DNA of 64,000 nucleotides from B1 sp034439755 (GTDB lineage: Bacteria; Bacteroidota; Bacteroidia; UKL13-3), in NCBI GenBank assembly GCA_034439755.1, contig JAWXAZ010000140.1:19427-83426 (forward strand), given 5' to 3'. How positions within the stretch are numbered: the stretch's first letter is position 1; the number at the start of each line of letters is the position of its first letter. A program made the translations under genes and the position numbers. The notes beneath the pieces are model-generated. The model made no database searches and was not told the origin of the DNA. It was given only the letters and a program-made list of their open reading frames with translations. Below are positions 52,885 through 61,546 of the stretch, in pieces.

Positions 52885-52900
52885 TGGCATTTTGCTTGCT
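52885..52900 (+). promoter_or_regulatory. Sigma-54-like promoter for dnaK
   Basis: TGGCATTTTGCTTGCT has the -24 GG (52886-52887) and the -12 GC (52898-52899) exactly 10 nt apart, as in sigma-54 promoters. It is 31 nt before the dnaK ATG. Upstream are CTGTCA (52795) and CTGCC at 52807, 52848 and 52868, two in inverted orientation to GGCAG (52817-52821), that may be activator sites. No ordinary -7 box lies in this gap. Confidence 0.45.
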
Positions 52901-52930
52901 ATGTTGAGGCAAAGAAAGAAATTTAATTTT

Positions 52931-54829
52931 ATGAGCAAAATAATTGGAATCGACTTAGGAACAACCAACTCTTGCGTTTCTGTAATGGAAGGTAATGAGC
53001 CTGTTGTTATTGCAAACAGTGAAGGAAGAAGAACAACTCCTTCTATTGTAGCATTTTTAAAAGATGGTGAACGAAAGATTGGAGACCCTGCAAAAAGACA
53101 GGCTGTTACCAACCCTATCAACACCATTTACTCTATTAAACGCTTTATGGGTCACACCTACTCTGAGATAAGTGATGAAACCACAAAGGTTCCTTACAAA
53201 GTTGAAAAGGGCGATAACAATACGCCTCGTGTAAACATTGATGGAAGAATGTACACCCCTCAAGAAATTTCGGCCATGGTTCTTCAAAAAATGAAGAAAA
53301 CTGCTGAAGATTATTTGGGAACAGAGGTGAAAGAAGCCGTAATTACGGTACCTGCTTATTTTAACGATGCACAACGTCAGGCTACCAAAGAAGCGGGCGA
53401 GATTGCGGGTTTAACAGTTCGCAGGATTATTAACGAACCTACTGCTGCTGCCCTTGCTTATGGTATGGACAAAAAAGGAAAAGACATGAAAATTGTGGTT
53501 TTCGATTGCGGTGGTGGTACACACGACGTTTCTGTTTTAGAATTAGGTGATGGTGTATTTGAGGTTAAATCTACCGATGGCGATACGCACTTAGGTGGAG
53601 ATGATTTTGACAATGCTATCATAGCTTGGATGGCCGATGAATTTAAAGCAGACGAAGGCATTGATTTGCGTTTAGACCCTATGGCCTTGCAGCGCTTAAA
53701 AGAAGCGGCAGAAAAGGCTAAAATCGAGTTATCAAGTTCGGCTCAAACCGAAATTAACTTACCCTATGTTACCGCAACCGCTAGCGGCCCTAAGCACTTA
53801 GTTAAGACTTTAACGCGTGCAAAATTTGAGCAATTGGTAGATAGCTTAATTAAGCGCACCATTGAACCTTGCAAGAGTGCCATGAAAAACGCAGGATTAA
53901 GCACCAGCGATATCGACGAAGTTATTTTGGTAGGTGGTTCAACTCGTATTCCAGCAATTCAAGCTGCGGTTGAGGCATTCTTTGGTAAAGCTCCTTCTAA
54001 AGGTGTAAATCCAGATGAGGTTGTTGCAATTGGTGCGGCCATTCAAGGTGGTGTTTTAACTGGAGAGGTAAAAGATGTTTTGCTTTTGGATGTTACTCCT
54101 TTGAGTTTAGGCATTGAAACAATGGGTGGCGTTATGACCAAATTAATTGAGTCGAACACAACCATTCCAAGCAAGCGCAGCGAAGTATTTTCAACGGCTT
54201 CAGACAACCAGCCTTCGGTAGAGATTCATGTATTGCAAGGCGAGCGTCCAATGGCAAATCAAAACCGCTCAATTGGTCGTTTCCACCTTAGCGATATTCC
54301 ACCTGCACAACGCGGAGTTCCTCAAATTGAGGTTACTTTCGACATTGATGCAAATGGTATTTTGCATGTAAGCGCAAAAGATAAAGGAACGGGCAAAGAG
54401 CAAAAAATTAGAATTGAAGCAAGTTCTGGCTTAAGCGATGCAGATATTGAAAGAATGAAGCGCGAAGCTGAGACCAATGCCGATGAGGATAAAAAAGCCA
54501 AGGAAGAGGTTGAGAAAATTAACCAAGCAGATAGCTTAGTTTTTCAAACCGAAAAGCAAGTGAAGGAATATGGCGATAAAATTCCTGCAGATAAAAAGGA
54601 AAAAATTGAATCGGCTTTAACTGATTTGAAAAAAGCCCATGCAGAGAAAAATATTCCAGCAATAGACGCTTCAATGGAAGCGCTAAATGCCGCTTGGCAA
54701 GAAGCCAGTCAGGATATTTACGCAGCGCAACAAGCTTCTGGCGAACAGCCAGGTGCAGAGCAAGGCAATGAGCCAGCTCCAGATGCGGGCAACAATGTTC
54801 AAGATGTAGAATTCGAAGAGGTAAAGTAA
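52931..54829 (+). CDS. dnaK: Molecular chaperone DnaK (Hsp70)
   Basis: The ATP-driven Hsp70 chaperone of the cytoplasm. The ATPase domain (about 1-380) starts IIGIDLGTTNSCVSVMEGN and has the phosphate-2 loop VFDCGGGTHDVSVLEL and VGGSTRIPAIQ. The substrate domain (about 390-500) has DVTPLSLGIETMGGVMTKLI and ANGILHVSAKDKGTGKEQ; a helical lid and acidic tail ending DVEFEEVK complete it. The start is ATG 52931; upstream codons lie within the promoter. Length 632 aa. DGGGT is usually seen where this protein has DCGGGT, a known variant in the phylum as far as I recall. Confidence 0.97.
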   Translation: MSKIIGIDLGTTNSCVSVMEGNEPVVIANSEGRRTTPSIVAFLKDGERKIGDPAKRQAVTNPINTIYSIKRFMGHTYSEISDETTKVPYKVEKGDNNTPRVNIDGRMYTPQEISAMVLQKMKKTAEDYLGTEVKEAVITVPAYFNDAQRQATKEAGEIAGLTVRRIINEPTAAALAYGMDKKGKDMKIVVFDCGGGTHDVSVLELGDGVFEVKSTDGDTHLGGDDFDNAIIAWMADEFKADEGIDLRLDPMALQRLKEAAEKAKIELSSSAQTEINLPYVTATASGPKHLVKTLTRAKFEQLVDSLIKRTIEPCKSAMKNAGLSTSDIDEVILVGGSTRIPAIQAAVEAFFGKAPSKGVNPDEVVAIGAAIQGGVLTGEVKDVLLLDVTPLSLGIETMGGVMTKLIESNTTIPSKRSEVFSTASDNQPSVEIHVLQGERPMANQNRSIGRFHLSDIPPAQRGVPQIEVTFDIDANGILHVSAKDKGTGKEQKIRIEASSGLSDADIERMKREAETNADEDKKAKEEVEKINQADSLVFQTEKQVKEYGDKIPADKKEKIESALTDLKKAHAEKNIPAIDASMEALNAAWQEASQDIYAAQQASGEQPGAEQGNEPAPDAGNNVQDVEFEEVK

Positions 54830-54845
54830 TTTCCTAATCTTATAT

Positions 54846-54880
54846 AAAACAGCCAATGCAAATTTTGTATTGGCTGTTTT
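54846..54880 (+). terminator. Intrinsic terminator after dnaK
   Basis: Stem AAAACAGCCAAT (54846-54857) pairs perfectly over 12 bp with ATTGGCTGTTTT (54869-54880), 11-nt loop, followed by CGTTT. It lies 17 bp after the dnaK stop. Confidence 0.82.
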
Positions 54881-54893
54881 CGTTTAATCAGCT

Positions 54894-54901
54894 TAAGTTT
54901 G
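54894..54901 (+). promoter_or_regulatory. Bacteroidota -7 box for the 54907 gene
   Basis: TAAGTTTG, exact TAnnTTTG, 5 nt upstream of the ATG at 54907. Confidence 0.45.
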
Positions 54902-54906
54902 TTTCA

Positions 54907-55491
54907 ATGAAAGCAAAAATTTTATTGTTCGTATTTTTTTTCGGTCTGAACCAATTAATGGCGCAGTCAAAAAACAAGCCTCCCTTTTATAAGCAGCCCA
55001 ATGGCTATGCGTATATCCCTCAAAAGGGAAATATGCCTGGTTTTTATGTAATGAAGGAGCCCGTTACCAAAACTGCCTTTAATGAATACCTCAATAATTT
55101 GTATGTTAAAAATAATTTTATTGAAGTAAATACAAATAAATCGGCCATTACCAACGACCATTACCGCGACACAAAATATCTGATACTTTCTAACCCCACT
55201 CCAATTGAGTTGTATGCAGCCTACTTATCCTATAAAATGAGCGATTCTATTACCATTGTAAGGGTTTTTCCTATAAGCGAATCTATGTGGAAACAAATGA
55301 AAGCTCCTGCCTATACAAAGAATGCAAGCACTAAAAATCCGTATGGGTTAATCTTCTTTTCTGAAGTTTACGAATATAAAGTTAATTCTAAAGGAACCTT
55401 ATTTGCACCCAAAGATAACAACGGCTACGAAAGGGCAACCTTTAGACTTGCTTTATCTTATATACCACGACAAACATCCATAAAAAAATGA
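54907..55491 (+). CDS. Secreted hypothetical protein, faintly FGE/sulfatase-modifying-like
   Basis: A 194-aa protein with a signal peptide (MKAKILLFVFFFGLNQLMAQ). The mature N-terminus GYAYIPQKGNMPGFYVMKEP with VTKTAFNEYL recalls the opening of formylglycine-generating-enzyme-like domains ('FYMSRTEVTN..Y..F'), and SDSITIVRVFPISESMW could be a later strand, but the domain would be truncated and the match is weak. Function unknown. ATG 54907 follows a -7 box; the upstream 54856 start lies inside the dnaK terminator and is rejected. The Dabb gene overlaps its stop by 4 nt. Confidence 0.65.
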   Translation: MKAKILLFVFFFGLNQLMAQSKNKPPFYKQPNGYAYIPQKGNMPGFYVMKEPVTKTAFNEYLNNLYVKNNFIEVNTNKSAITNDHYRDTKYLILSNPTPIELYAAYLSYKMSDSITIVRVFPISESMWKQMKAPAYTKNASTKNPYGLIFFSEVYEYKVNSKGTLFAPKDNNGYERATFRLALSYIPRQTSIKK

Positions 55492-55790
55492 TCAAGCACA
55501 TCGTATTCTGGAAACTTAAAGAACATGCAAATGGCATGTCAAAAGAAGAAAATGCCTTAGCAATAAAAGAAAAACTCGAGTCGCTTAAAGGCAAAATTGA
55601 GGGCTTAATTCAAATTGAAGTAGGCATAGATTTTCTTGGATCAGCCGAAAGTGCCAACCTTGCTCTATATAGCGAATTTGAAAGCAAAGAGGCATTAGAT
55701 TTCTACCAACAACACCCACTCCACAAAGCCGTTATGCCCTTTATTGCCGAAGCCCGCAGCGAACGCAGGGTAGTAGATTTTAACTCATAA
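55488..55790 (+). CDS. Dabb (stress-responsive A/B barrel) domain protein
   Basis: A 100-aa dimeric alpha/beta-barrel (Dabb) protein. IKHIVFWKLKEHA at the start, IQIEVGIDFLGSAESANLAL in the middle and LDFYQQHPLHKAVMPFI near the end are the family blocks, with the conserved His pair in HPLHK. The function of free-standing Dabb proteins is unclear. The ATG overlaps the previous stop (ATGA at 55488-55491), so the two genes are translated together. Confidence 0.85.
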   Translation: MIKHIVFWKLKEHANGMSKEENALAIKEKLESLKGKIEGLIQIEVGIDFLGSAESANLALYSEFESKEALDFYQQHPLHKAVMPFIAEARSERRVVDFNS

Positions 55791-55803
55791 TTCAAAAGCA
55801 AGA

Positions 55804-58380
55804 CTAATCAACAATAAGCTTGCGATAGGTGTAATGGTTGTTACTGCTTACTTTTAGTAGGTAAACACCCCTTCCTAACTCAGCAATATTTATTTTATGG
55901 CCAGATTCCAATTGCGTGCTTAAAACCAATTTTGCCTGCACATCATATAAAGCAATTTCTGCATTACCTCCATTTATCCAACTCAAAGTAACCTCGTTGC
56001 TTGCAGGGTTTGGATACAACTCAAGTCCCATTGAATTTACAGATTCTTGTAAACCAGATGCCACAACATTTACGGATATGCTAATGCTACCCAAGCAATC
56101 ACTTGCCGTATAGGCATCCATCCTAATTACTTTGGCACCAGCCGATCCAAAAACATGGTTAAAAACCTTATTCGTTGTAGCAAAAGTATCACCTTCAATA
56201 AACCAATTCCTCCTTACTGTATTGCTGCTTGTATCTGTAAGTACAATTTGTAAATTGGTTTTTGAAAAGGTATAACCAACATTAGGCAATTCCGAAACAT
56301 TTAAAGTAACATTATTGGTAAAAACACCACAACCAGAAATTGAATCTAATGTTTGCGCACCTACAACTGTTCCATTCGGAAAACTGGGATCAATATTTAC
56401 TGGGCCGTATCCAAAATTAGGTTTAATTCGGCTAGCAAATTCAGTTCGATTTGAACCAACAACGTAATAATATTTCACTTTATTAATTATTGAACCTATA
56501 TTATTAAAACTGAATGATATTTGATCATTCTTGCAATATTCACTTTTATCTGAGTTCAATTTGGCATTTAACCAATTCAAATTAACTACTGATATAAAAA
56601 AACTGGTATCCTTTACTGAACAACTTGCATTTGCCGAATCCATAACCAAAACCCTGTATTGAAAGTCACCTGAATTAGTTATAATATCAAAAGTATCACG
56701 CTTTAACCAAACGGTACTTAAATTAAGGGTAACATTAGTATATTTATAATATGGATTTACAGCATTTGCTGAGACCACTCTAATCATCTTATCTTTTGGA
56801 AGGCTGTTAGAACAAACATATCTTGGAGCTGTTACGGATAAAGTTAAAGGTGTGCAATTGATACTTATGCAGGTTTTGTTGCTATTTAATGAAAATAAAC
56901 ATGGAGCCCCTGTAGCATTTCTTGCAAAAGCTGTTATTTGTGTGTTTGGGTTCAAACCATTAATTACATGGGTATTTCCTTGACTTGGGTCAAAATAAGT
57001 TTTGCCACTATCTAAACTAATTTGAGGATTATTGCCAGAAATTGTAAAAGTTATTGAGCTTGGCGTGCTTAAACCACAAGCTATGCTTGGTGCATTTGGT
57101 TTGCTAGAAATAGTGACCGCTTTCACCACAGGATCGCTGCTGCAAGTTCCGTTTGAACCTATGATAAATATATTTGTAAAACTAGAAGTCACAGCAAATT
57201 TTCTAGTACTATTGGCACTTGAATCAATTAAGGCCGAACCAAAATAATATTTGTAATTCTGTAGGCCTGGTGTTGCTACAATTTCAATACTATCACCTAT
57301 GCACAAAGTATTGCTCGAAAGTGTTGCACTCAAAGTAGGCTTGGAAGAAACCGACATAGTAACAGCCGAACTATTGGTAAAACAATTTGCTGCTGCAGCG
57401 CTAACCCTAACAGAATATGGTCCGGCAGCACCCACCTTTATGGTTTGTGTAGTTTGGTTTCCGGGGCTCCATAAATAAGATAAATTTGTACCAGTATTAG
57501 CAGTTAAGGTTACAGAATCGCCCCCACAAATTGTTTGATTAATGGCAGGTATTATAGCTGCCGTTGGCTTGGCTACCACCTGCAATGTAAGTTGGGCATT
57601 GGTAGAAGTACCACTTGCATTTGTTGCCCTGAACCTAATGGTAAAAAAGCCAGCATTGTTAAACTTAATTTTAGGATTCTGCAAAGTAGAACTAGCTGGA
57701 CTATTACCTAAAAAATCCCAAGCATAACTTATTGGGGTATTGGTTGCAGTGCCCGTAAATTGAATTGAATCCCCAGCGCAAAACACCGCAGGAGTTGCTG
57801 GAGAAGTAATTGTAGCAACTGGCAAATTTCCACCACTAACTGTAAATGTTTTAAGATATATTACATCACCACCCGTTCCACTATTTGAGTTGGTAGCATT
57901 TAAAGCCACATAAAATGTAACCGTTCCAACACTAGGATTAGGAGCCGTCCAATTGTAAGTCCAGCTGGTTTGTGAATTACCAGTGAGGGTATGGCCCAAA
58001 TAGGTTTTTCCACCGCCACCAACCATTGCTTGGCTGCCAGTTCCAGAAGTAAAAGAACCTGCCATTGCATTGCTTGGTGAAAGTGCTATTAATTGAAAAC
58101 CATTCTTGGCGGTTGCTGCTGAGCCGGCATTCAAGGTAAGAGAATAATTGGTTCCTGATGCATAGCCTCCACTTGGCAAACCGGTTAATGAAATTGCATC
58201 AAAAGCCGAACCAGAAGTGACTGCAGTTCCAGCGTGGCAATTTGTACAATTGCCTTCGCTAGGAGCGCCGGTTAAACCTGCCGATGGTCCGCCTGAGTTA
58301 GTATAGGTTACAGTTGATAATCCAACCAAAATGGCTAAAAATGCAAATTTCAGCCAAACACGTGAGTAAATTTTTTTCAT
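55804..58380 (-). CDS. Large secreted protein with Reeler-like, PKD and T9SS sorting domains
   Basis: An 858-aa exported protein. The signal peptide is about 1-28. A Reeler / 'choice-of-anchor V' domain follows (about 30-185) and holds a CXXCH heme-type motif, GNCTNCHAG near residue 44. A PKD domain (about 190-270) has YAWDFLGNS and IRFRATNASG. Ig-like or SprB-like repeats fill the middle. The C-terminal T9SS type A sorting domain (about 785-858) has the LELYPNPASNEVTL start and GVYLLKVSSNN end. It would be exported by the T9SS and anchored or released at the surface. Partner unknown. Confidence 0.82.
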   Translation of the reverse strand: MKKIYSRVWLKFAFLAILVGLSTVTYTNSGGPSAGLTGAPSEGNCTNCHAGTAVTSGSAFDAISLTGLPSGGYASGTNYSLTLNAGSAATAKNGFQLIALSPSNAMAGSFTSGTGSQAMVGGGGKTYLGHTLTGNSQTSWTYNWTAPNPSVGTVTFYVALNATNSNSGTGGDVIYLKTFTVSGGNLPVATITSPATPAVFCAGDSIQFTGTATNTPISYAWDFLGNSPASSTLQNPKIKFNNAGFFTIRFRATNASGTSTNAQLTLQVVAKPTAAIIPAINQTICGGDSVTLTANTGTNLSYLWSPGNQTTQTIKVGAAGPYSVRVSAAAANCFTNSSAVTMSVSSKPTLSATLSSNTLCIGDSIEIVATPGLQNYKYYFGSALIDSSANSTRKFAVTSSFTNIFIIGSNGTCSSDPVVKAVTISSKPNAPSIACGLSTPSSITFTISGNNPQISLDSGKTYFDPSQGNTHVINGLNPNTQITAFARNATGAPCLFSLNSNKTCISINCTPLTLSVTAPRYVCSNSLPKDKMIRVVSANAVNPYYKYTNVTLNLSTVWLKRDTFDIITNSGDFQYRVLVMDSANASCSVKDTSFFISVVNLNWLNAKLNSDKSEYCKNDQISFSFNNIGSIINKVKYYYVVGSNRTEFASRIKPNFGYGPVNIDPSFPNGTVVGAQTLDSISGCGVFTNNVTLNVSELPNVGYTFSKTNLQIVLTDTSSNTVRRNWFIEGDTFATTNKVFNHVFGSAGAKVIRMDAYTASDCLGSISISVNVVASGLQESVNSMGLELYPNPASNEVTLSWINGGNAEIALYDVQAKLVLSTQLESGHKINIAELGRGVYLLKVSSNNHYTYRKLIVD

Positions 58381-58439
58381 AGGTATTCTAAATTTTAAAT
58401 CAAATTTAATCTGTTGGATTATTAATTTTTACATAATTC

Positions 58440-59465
58440 TTAATTAACTACCCAAGTTTCTTTGCCTGCAATTAGTTTATCCAAATCACCTTTGCCCATT
58501 TTTTCTTTGGCATAAGCTATTTGGTCATTGAATAATTTATCAAAAGTATCCTTGTGGTTGTTTACATAAAAAACACCAAACGGACGAGGAAAATGATCTC
58601 CTTTAGAAGGATCGTCGTAGAACCTAGACAAGATGGTAGCTTTTACCAAATCTTCTTCATCATGTATCCATAAATCATTTACCGAGCTATCATTTAAATC
58701 AACAATTATCGGTTTGAACCCATCCAATTTTATCCCCTTATCACTGTTCTCTCCAAATACCAGAGGCTTGCCATGTTCCATCATTAATGTTTGCTCCTTT
58801 TTACTCGATTTCTCGGTGTAAATTTCAAAAGCTCCATCATTGAATACATTGCAATTTTGGTATATTTCTACCAAAGAGGTCCCTTGGTGATCATAAGCCC
58901 TGCGGATCATTGCTTGCTGGTGCTTTGGATCTCTGTCCATTGTTCTAGCAACAAATGTTCCATCTGCTCCTAGGCTCAAAGCAATGGGATTAAATGGATA
59001 ATCTATTGACCCCAATGGCGTAGATTTAGTAACCTTGCCTTGCTCAGAGGTTGGTGAATATTGTCCTTTTGTTAAACCATAAATCTGGTTATTAAATAAC
59101 AACAGATTGATATCAGGATTTCGCCTCAACAGGTGAATAAAATGGTTACCTCCTATACTCATAGAATCGCCATCACCAGAAACTACCCATACAGATAATT
59201 CGGGACGCGTAGCCTTTAAACCGGTTGCAATTGCACTGGCCCTGCCATGTATAGAGTGCATACCATAAGTATCCATATAATACGGAAACCTAGACGAACA
59301 ACCAATACCCGAGATAAAGACAAACTCCTCTTTGGGTCGACCCAAATCTGGCAATATCGTTTGTACTTGTTTTAATATAGAGTAATCGCCACAACCAGGA
59401 CACCATCTTACTTCTTGATCCGAAGAAAAGTCCTTTGACGTTAATTTTTCTGCTACTTCTGTCAT
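58440..59465 (-). CDS. 2-oxoacid:ferredoxin oxidoreductase, beta subunit
   Basis: The thiamine-diphosphate subunit of a 2-oxoacid (probably 2-oxoglutarate, KorB-like) ferredoxin oxidoreductase, which oxidatively decarboxylates the acid to acyl-CoA with ferredoxin. Thiamine-binding motif: SGDGDSMSIGGNHFIHLLRR ... LLLFNNQIYG (GDG to NN). Iron-sulfur-type Cys are in RWCPGCGDY and GIGCSSRF, with a later Cys in QNCNVF. ATG 59465 (MTEVAEKLTSKDF) is the start; the upstream codon at 59519 would add 18 unconserved residues. It is 80 bp downstream of the alpha gene. Confidence 0.9.
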   Translation of the reverse strand: MTEVAEKLTSKDFSSDQEVRWCPGCGDYSILKQVQTILPDLGRPKEEFVFISGIGCSSRFPYYMDTYGMHSIHGRASAIATGLKATRPELSVWVVSGDGDSMSIGGNHFIHLLRRNPDINLLLFNNQIYGLTKGQYSPTSEQGKVTKSTPLGSIDYPFNPIALSLGADGTFVARTMDRDPKHQQAMIRRAYDHQGTSLVEIYQNCNVFNDGAFEIYTEKSSKKEQTLMMEHGKPLVFGENSDKGIKLDGFKPIIVDLNDSSVNDLWIHDEEDLVKATILSRFYDDPSKGDHFPRPFGVFYVNNHKDTFDKLFNDQIAYAKEKMGKGDLDKLIAGKETWVVN

Positions 59466-59545
59466 AATATTTTTTAAAGCGTAAGTTTTTGGTTCAAACC
59501 GATGCCTGAAATAAATCAATTATTGGTTCAAAACAAGCTTACCTG

Positions 59546-61396
59546 TTAATCTAAAATTTGTTTAATTTTTGCAATTACCTCATGACTCATAAATGGAAGT
59601 CCTTGAATTTTGTTGTAAGGAATGGCATCTACAAAATACTTATCGCGAATTATTTTTACCAACTGTCCGTTATTCAATTCTGGCACTACCACTGTTTTAA
59701 ACTTACTCATCAATTCGCCTAAATTTTTAGGGAACGGATTAATATACCTAACTTGAGTATGTGAAACTTTATATCCTTCGGCAATTAATTGAGCAGTAGC
59801 TGTTCTTAGCGCGCCATAGGTTCCACCCCATCCCAACAATAGTAAATCGCCAGATTCTTCACCAGAATCAATTGTTTGTAAAGGAATAAAATCTGCCACT
59901 TTATCAACCTTTTCCTGGCGTAAATGTGTCATCAATTCATGGTTGGCAGCATCGTAACTAATATTACCTGTTACATTTTGTTTTTCTATACCACCAATTC
60001 TATGCTCTAAACCTTTTGTACCCGGAATAGCCCATGGCCTGCTTAATTTTTCATCTCTAAAATAAGGCATAAATTTATCATCGGTAGCCGCTCTTTCTTT
60101 TGCAAAAGAAACTTCAATGGGTTCCAAATCTGCCGAATTAGGAAACCTCCATGGCTCTGCGCCATTGGCTATATAACCATCGCTTAAGAAGAACACAGGA
60201 ATCATGTGTTGCAAGGCAATTTTACAAGCCTCATACGCCAAAGTAAAGCAATCGGATGGAGATTGTGCAGCTATAACCACAACCGGACATTCACCATTTC
60301 TACCAAACATGGCTTGGTTCAAATCTGCTTGTTCTGTTTTTGTTGGCATACCAGTACTTGGGCCAGCTCGTTGAATATTAATAATAACCAAAGGCAATTC
60401 TAACATGGTAGCCAAACCAATGGCTTCGCCCTTTAGTGCAATTCCCGGACCAGAAGAACCCGTTACTGCTAGATGTCCGCCAAAAGCTGCACCAATAGAA
60501 GCACATATACCTGCAATTTCATCTTCTGCTTGGTACGTTTTGATGTCAAAATTTTTGTATTTAGATAAATCATGCAAAATATCTGAAGCAGGTGTAATAG
60601 GATACGTTCCGTAAAACAATGGCAAACCAGATTTAACTGAAGCTGCAATTAAACCAAGCGCTGCGGCTTGGTTACCCATGATACCACGGTAAACACCAGA
60701 TTCCATTTTAGCTGGAGCAATGGTATACCGGTTGGCAAACATTTCTGTTGTTTCACCATAGTTCCAACCTGCATTCAACACCTTGATATTTGCATTCATT
60801 ACCGCTTCATTCTTTTTGAATTTAGTGCGCAAGAATTCCAATGTATTTTCAATTGGGCGGTGGTACATCCAATACACCAAACCCAATACAAACATGTTTT
60901 TGCAACGGTCAATTTCCTTGGTAGTCATGCCGCTTTCTGCAAGTGCTGCACGGGTAATTTTGGTAACATCTACAATTTTTACATCGTAATCTGATAATGA
61001 ACCGTCATTAATTGGATTTTGAGCTTCGGGTACATTTGCCAAGCGCAAGTTTTTAACATCAAACCCATCTGAATTAAGAATGATTACACCACCTTTTTTC
61101 AGGTTTTTAATATTCACCTTAAAAGCGGCCACATTCATAGCAACTAGCACATCAGACTGGTCGCCTGGAGTATTTATTTGGGTTGAACCAAAATGAATTT
61201 GAAAGCCAGAAACACCAGCCAAGGTGCCTAATGGGGCCCGTATTTCGGCTGGAAAATCTGGAAATGTTGCCAAGTCGTTGCCGTGCAAAGCCGTTGCATT
61301 GGTAAACTGCGTACCGGTTAATTGCATGCCATCGCCAGAGTCGCCAGCAAAGCGAATGACTACGGATTCTATGTCTTTATCTATTTTTGGTATCAT
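59546..61396 (-). CDS. 2-oxoacid:ferredoxin oxidoreductase, alpha subunit (gamma-alpha fusion)
   Basis: The 616-aa partner of the beta subunit. The N-terminal part (about 1-195) is the gamma-like catalytic domain, with SVVIRFAGDSGDGMQLTG and DVLVAMNVAAFKVN. The C-terminal part (from about 215) is the alpha domain: GNQAAALGLIAASVKSGLPL, YGTYPITPASDILHDL and AFGGHLAVTGSSGPG, with GPSTGMPTKTEQADL. This fused form is the KorA-like type in aerobic and anaerobic Bacteroidota. The pair is probably one operon ending at 58440. The true acid substrate needs comparison with characterised KorA and PorA proteins. Confidence 0.9.
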   Translation of the reverse strand: MIPKIDKDIESVVIRFAGDSGDGMQLTGTQFTNATALHGNDLATFPDFPAEIRAPLGTLAGVSGFQIHFGSTQINTPGDQSDVLVAMNVAAFKVNIKNLKKGGVIILNSDGFDVKNLRLANVPEAQNPINDGSLSDYDVKIVDVTKITRAALAESGMTTKEIDRCKNMFVLGLVYWMYHRPIENTLEFLRTKFKKNEAVMNANIKVLNAGWNYGETTEMFANRYTIAPAKMESGVYRGIMGNQAAALGLIAASVKSGLPLFYGTYPITPASDILHDLSKYKNFDIKTYQAEDEIAGICASIGAAFGGHLAVTGSSGPGIALKGEAIGLATMLELPLVIINIQRAGPSTGMPTKTEQADLNQAMFGRNGECPVVVIAAQSPSDCFTLAYEACKIALQHMIPVFFLSDGYIANGAEPWRFPNSADLEPIEVSFAKERAATDDKFMPYFRDEKLSRPWAIPGTKGLEHRIGGIEKQNVTGNISYDAANHELMTHLRQEKVDKVADFIPLQTIDSGEESGDLLLLGWGGTYGALRTATAQLIAEGYKVSHTQVRYINPFPKNLGELMSKFKTVVVPELNNGQLVKIIRDKYFVDAIPYNKIQGLPFMSHEVIAKIKQILD

Positions 61397-61546
61397 TATT
61401 TGGGATTAAATTTTGATCATTTGTCTTCAATGAGCCACGAAGCTATAAAATTCAAGTTAAAAAAGAAATGATTTTATTCAGATAAAAAAAAGGTGACAAA
61501 GAAATGGAATGTTTGAACCTAAAGCTTTTCTTTGAAGGAAAAAAAT

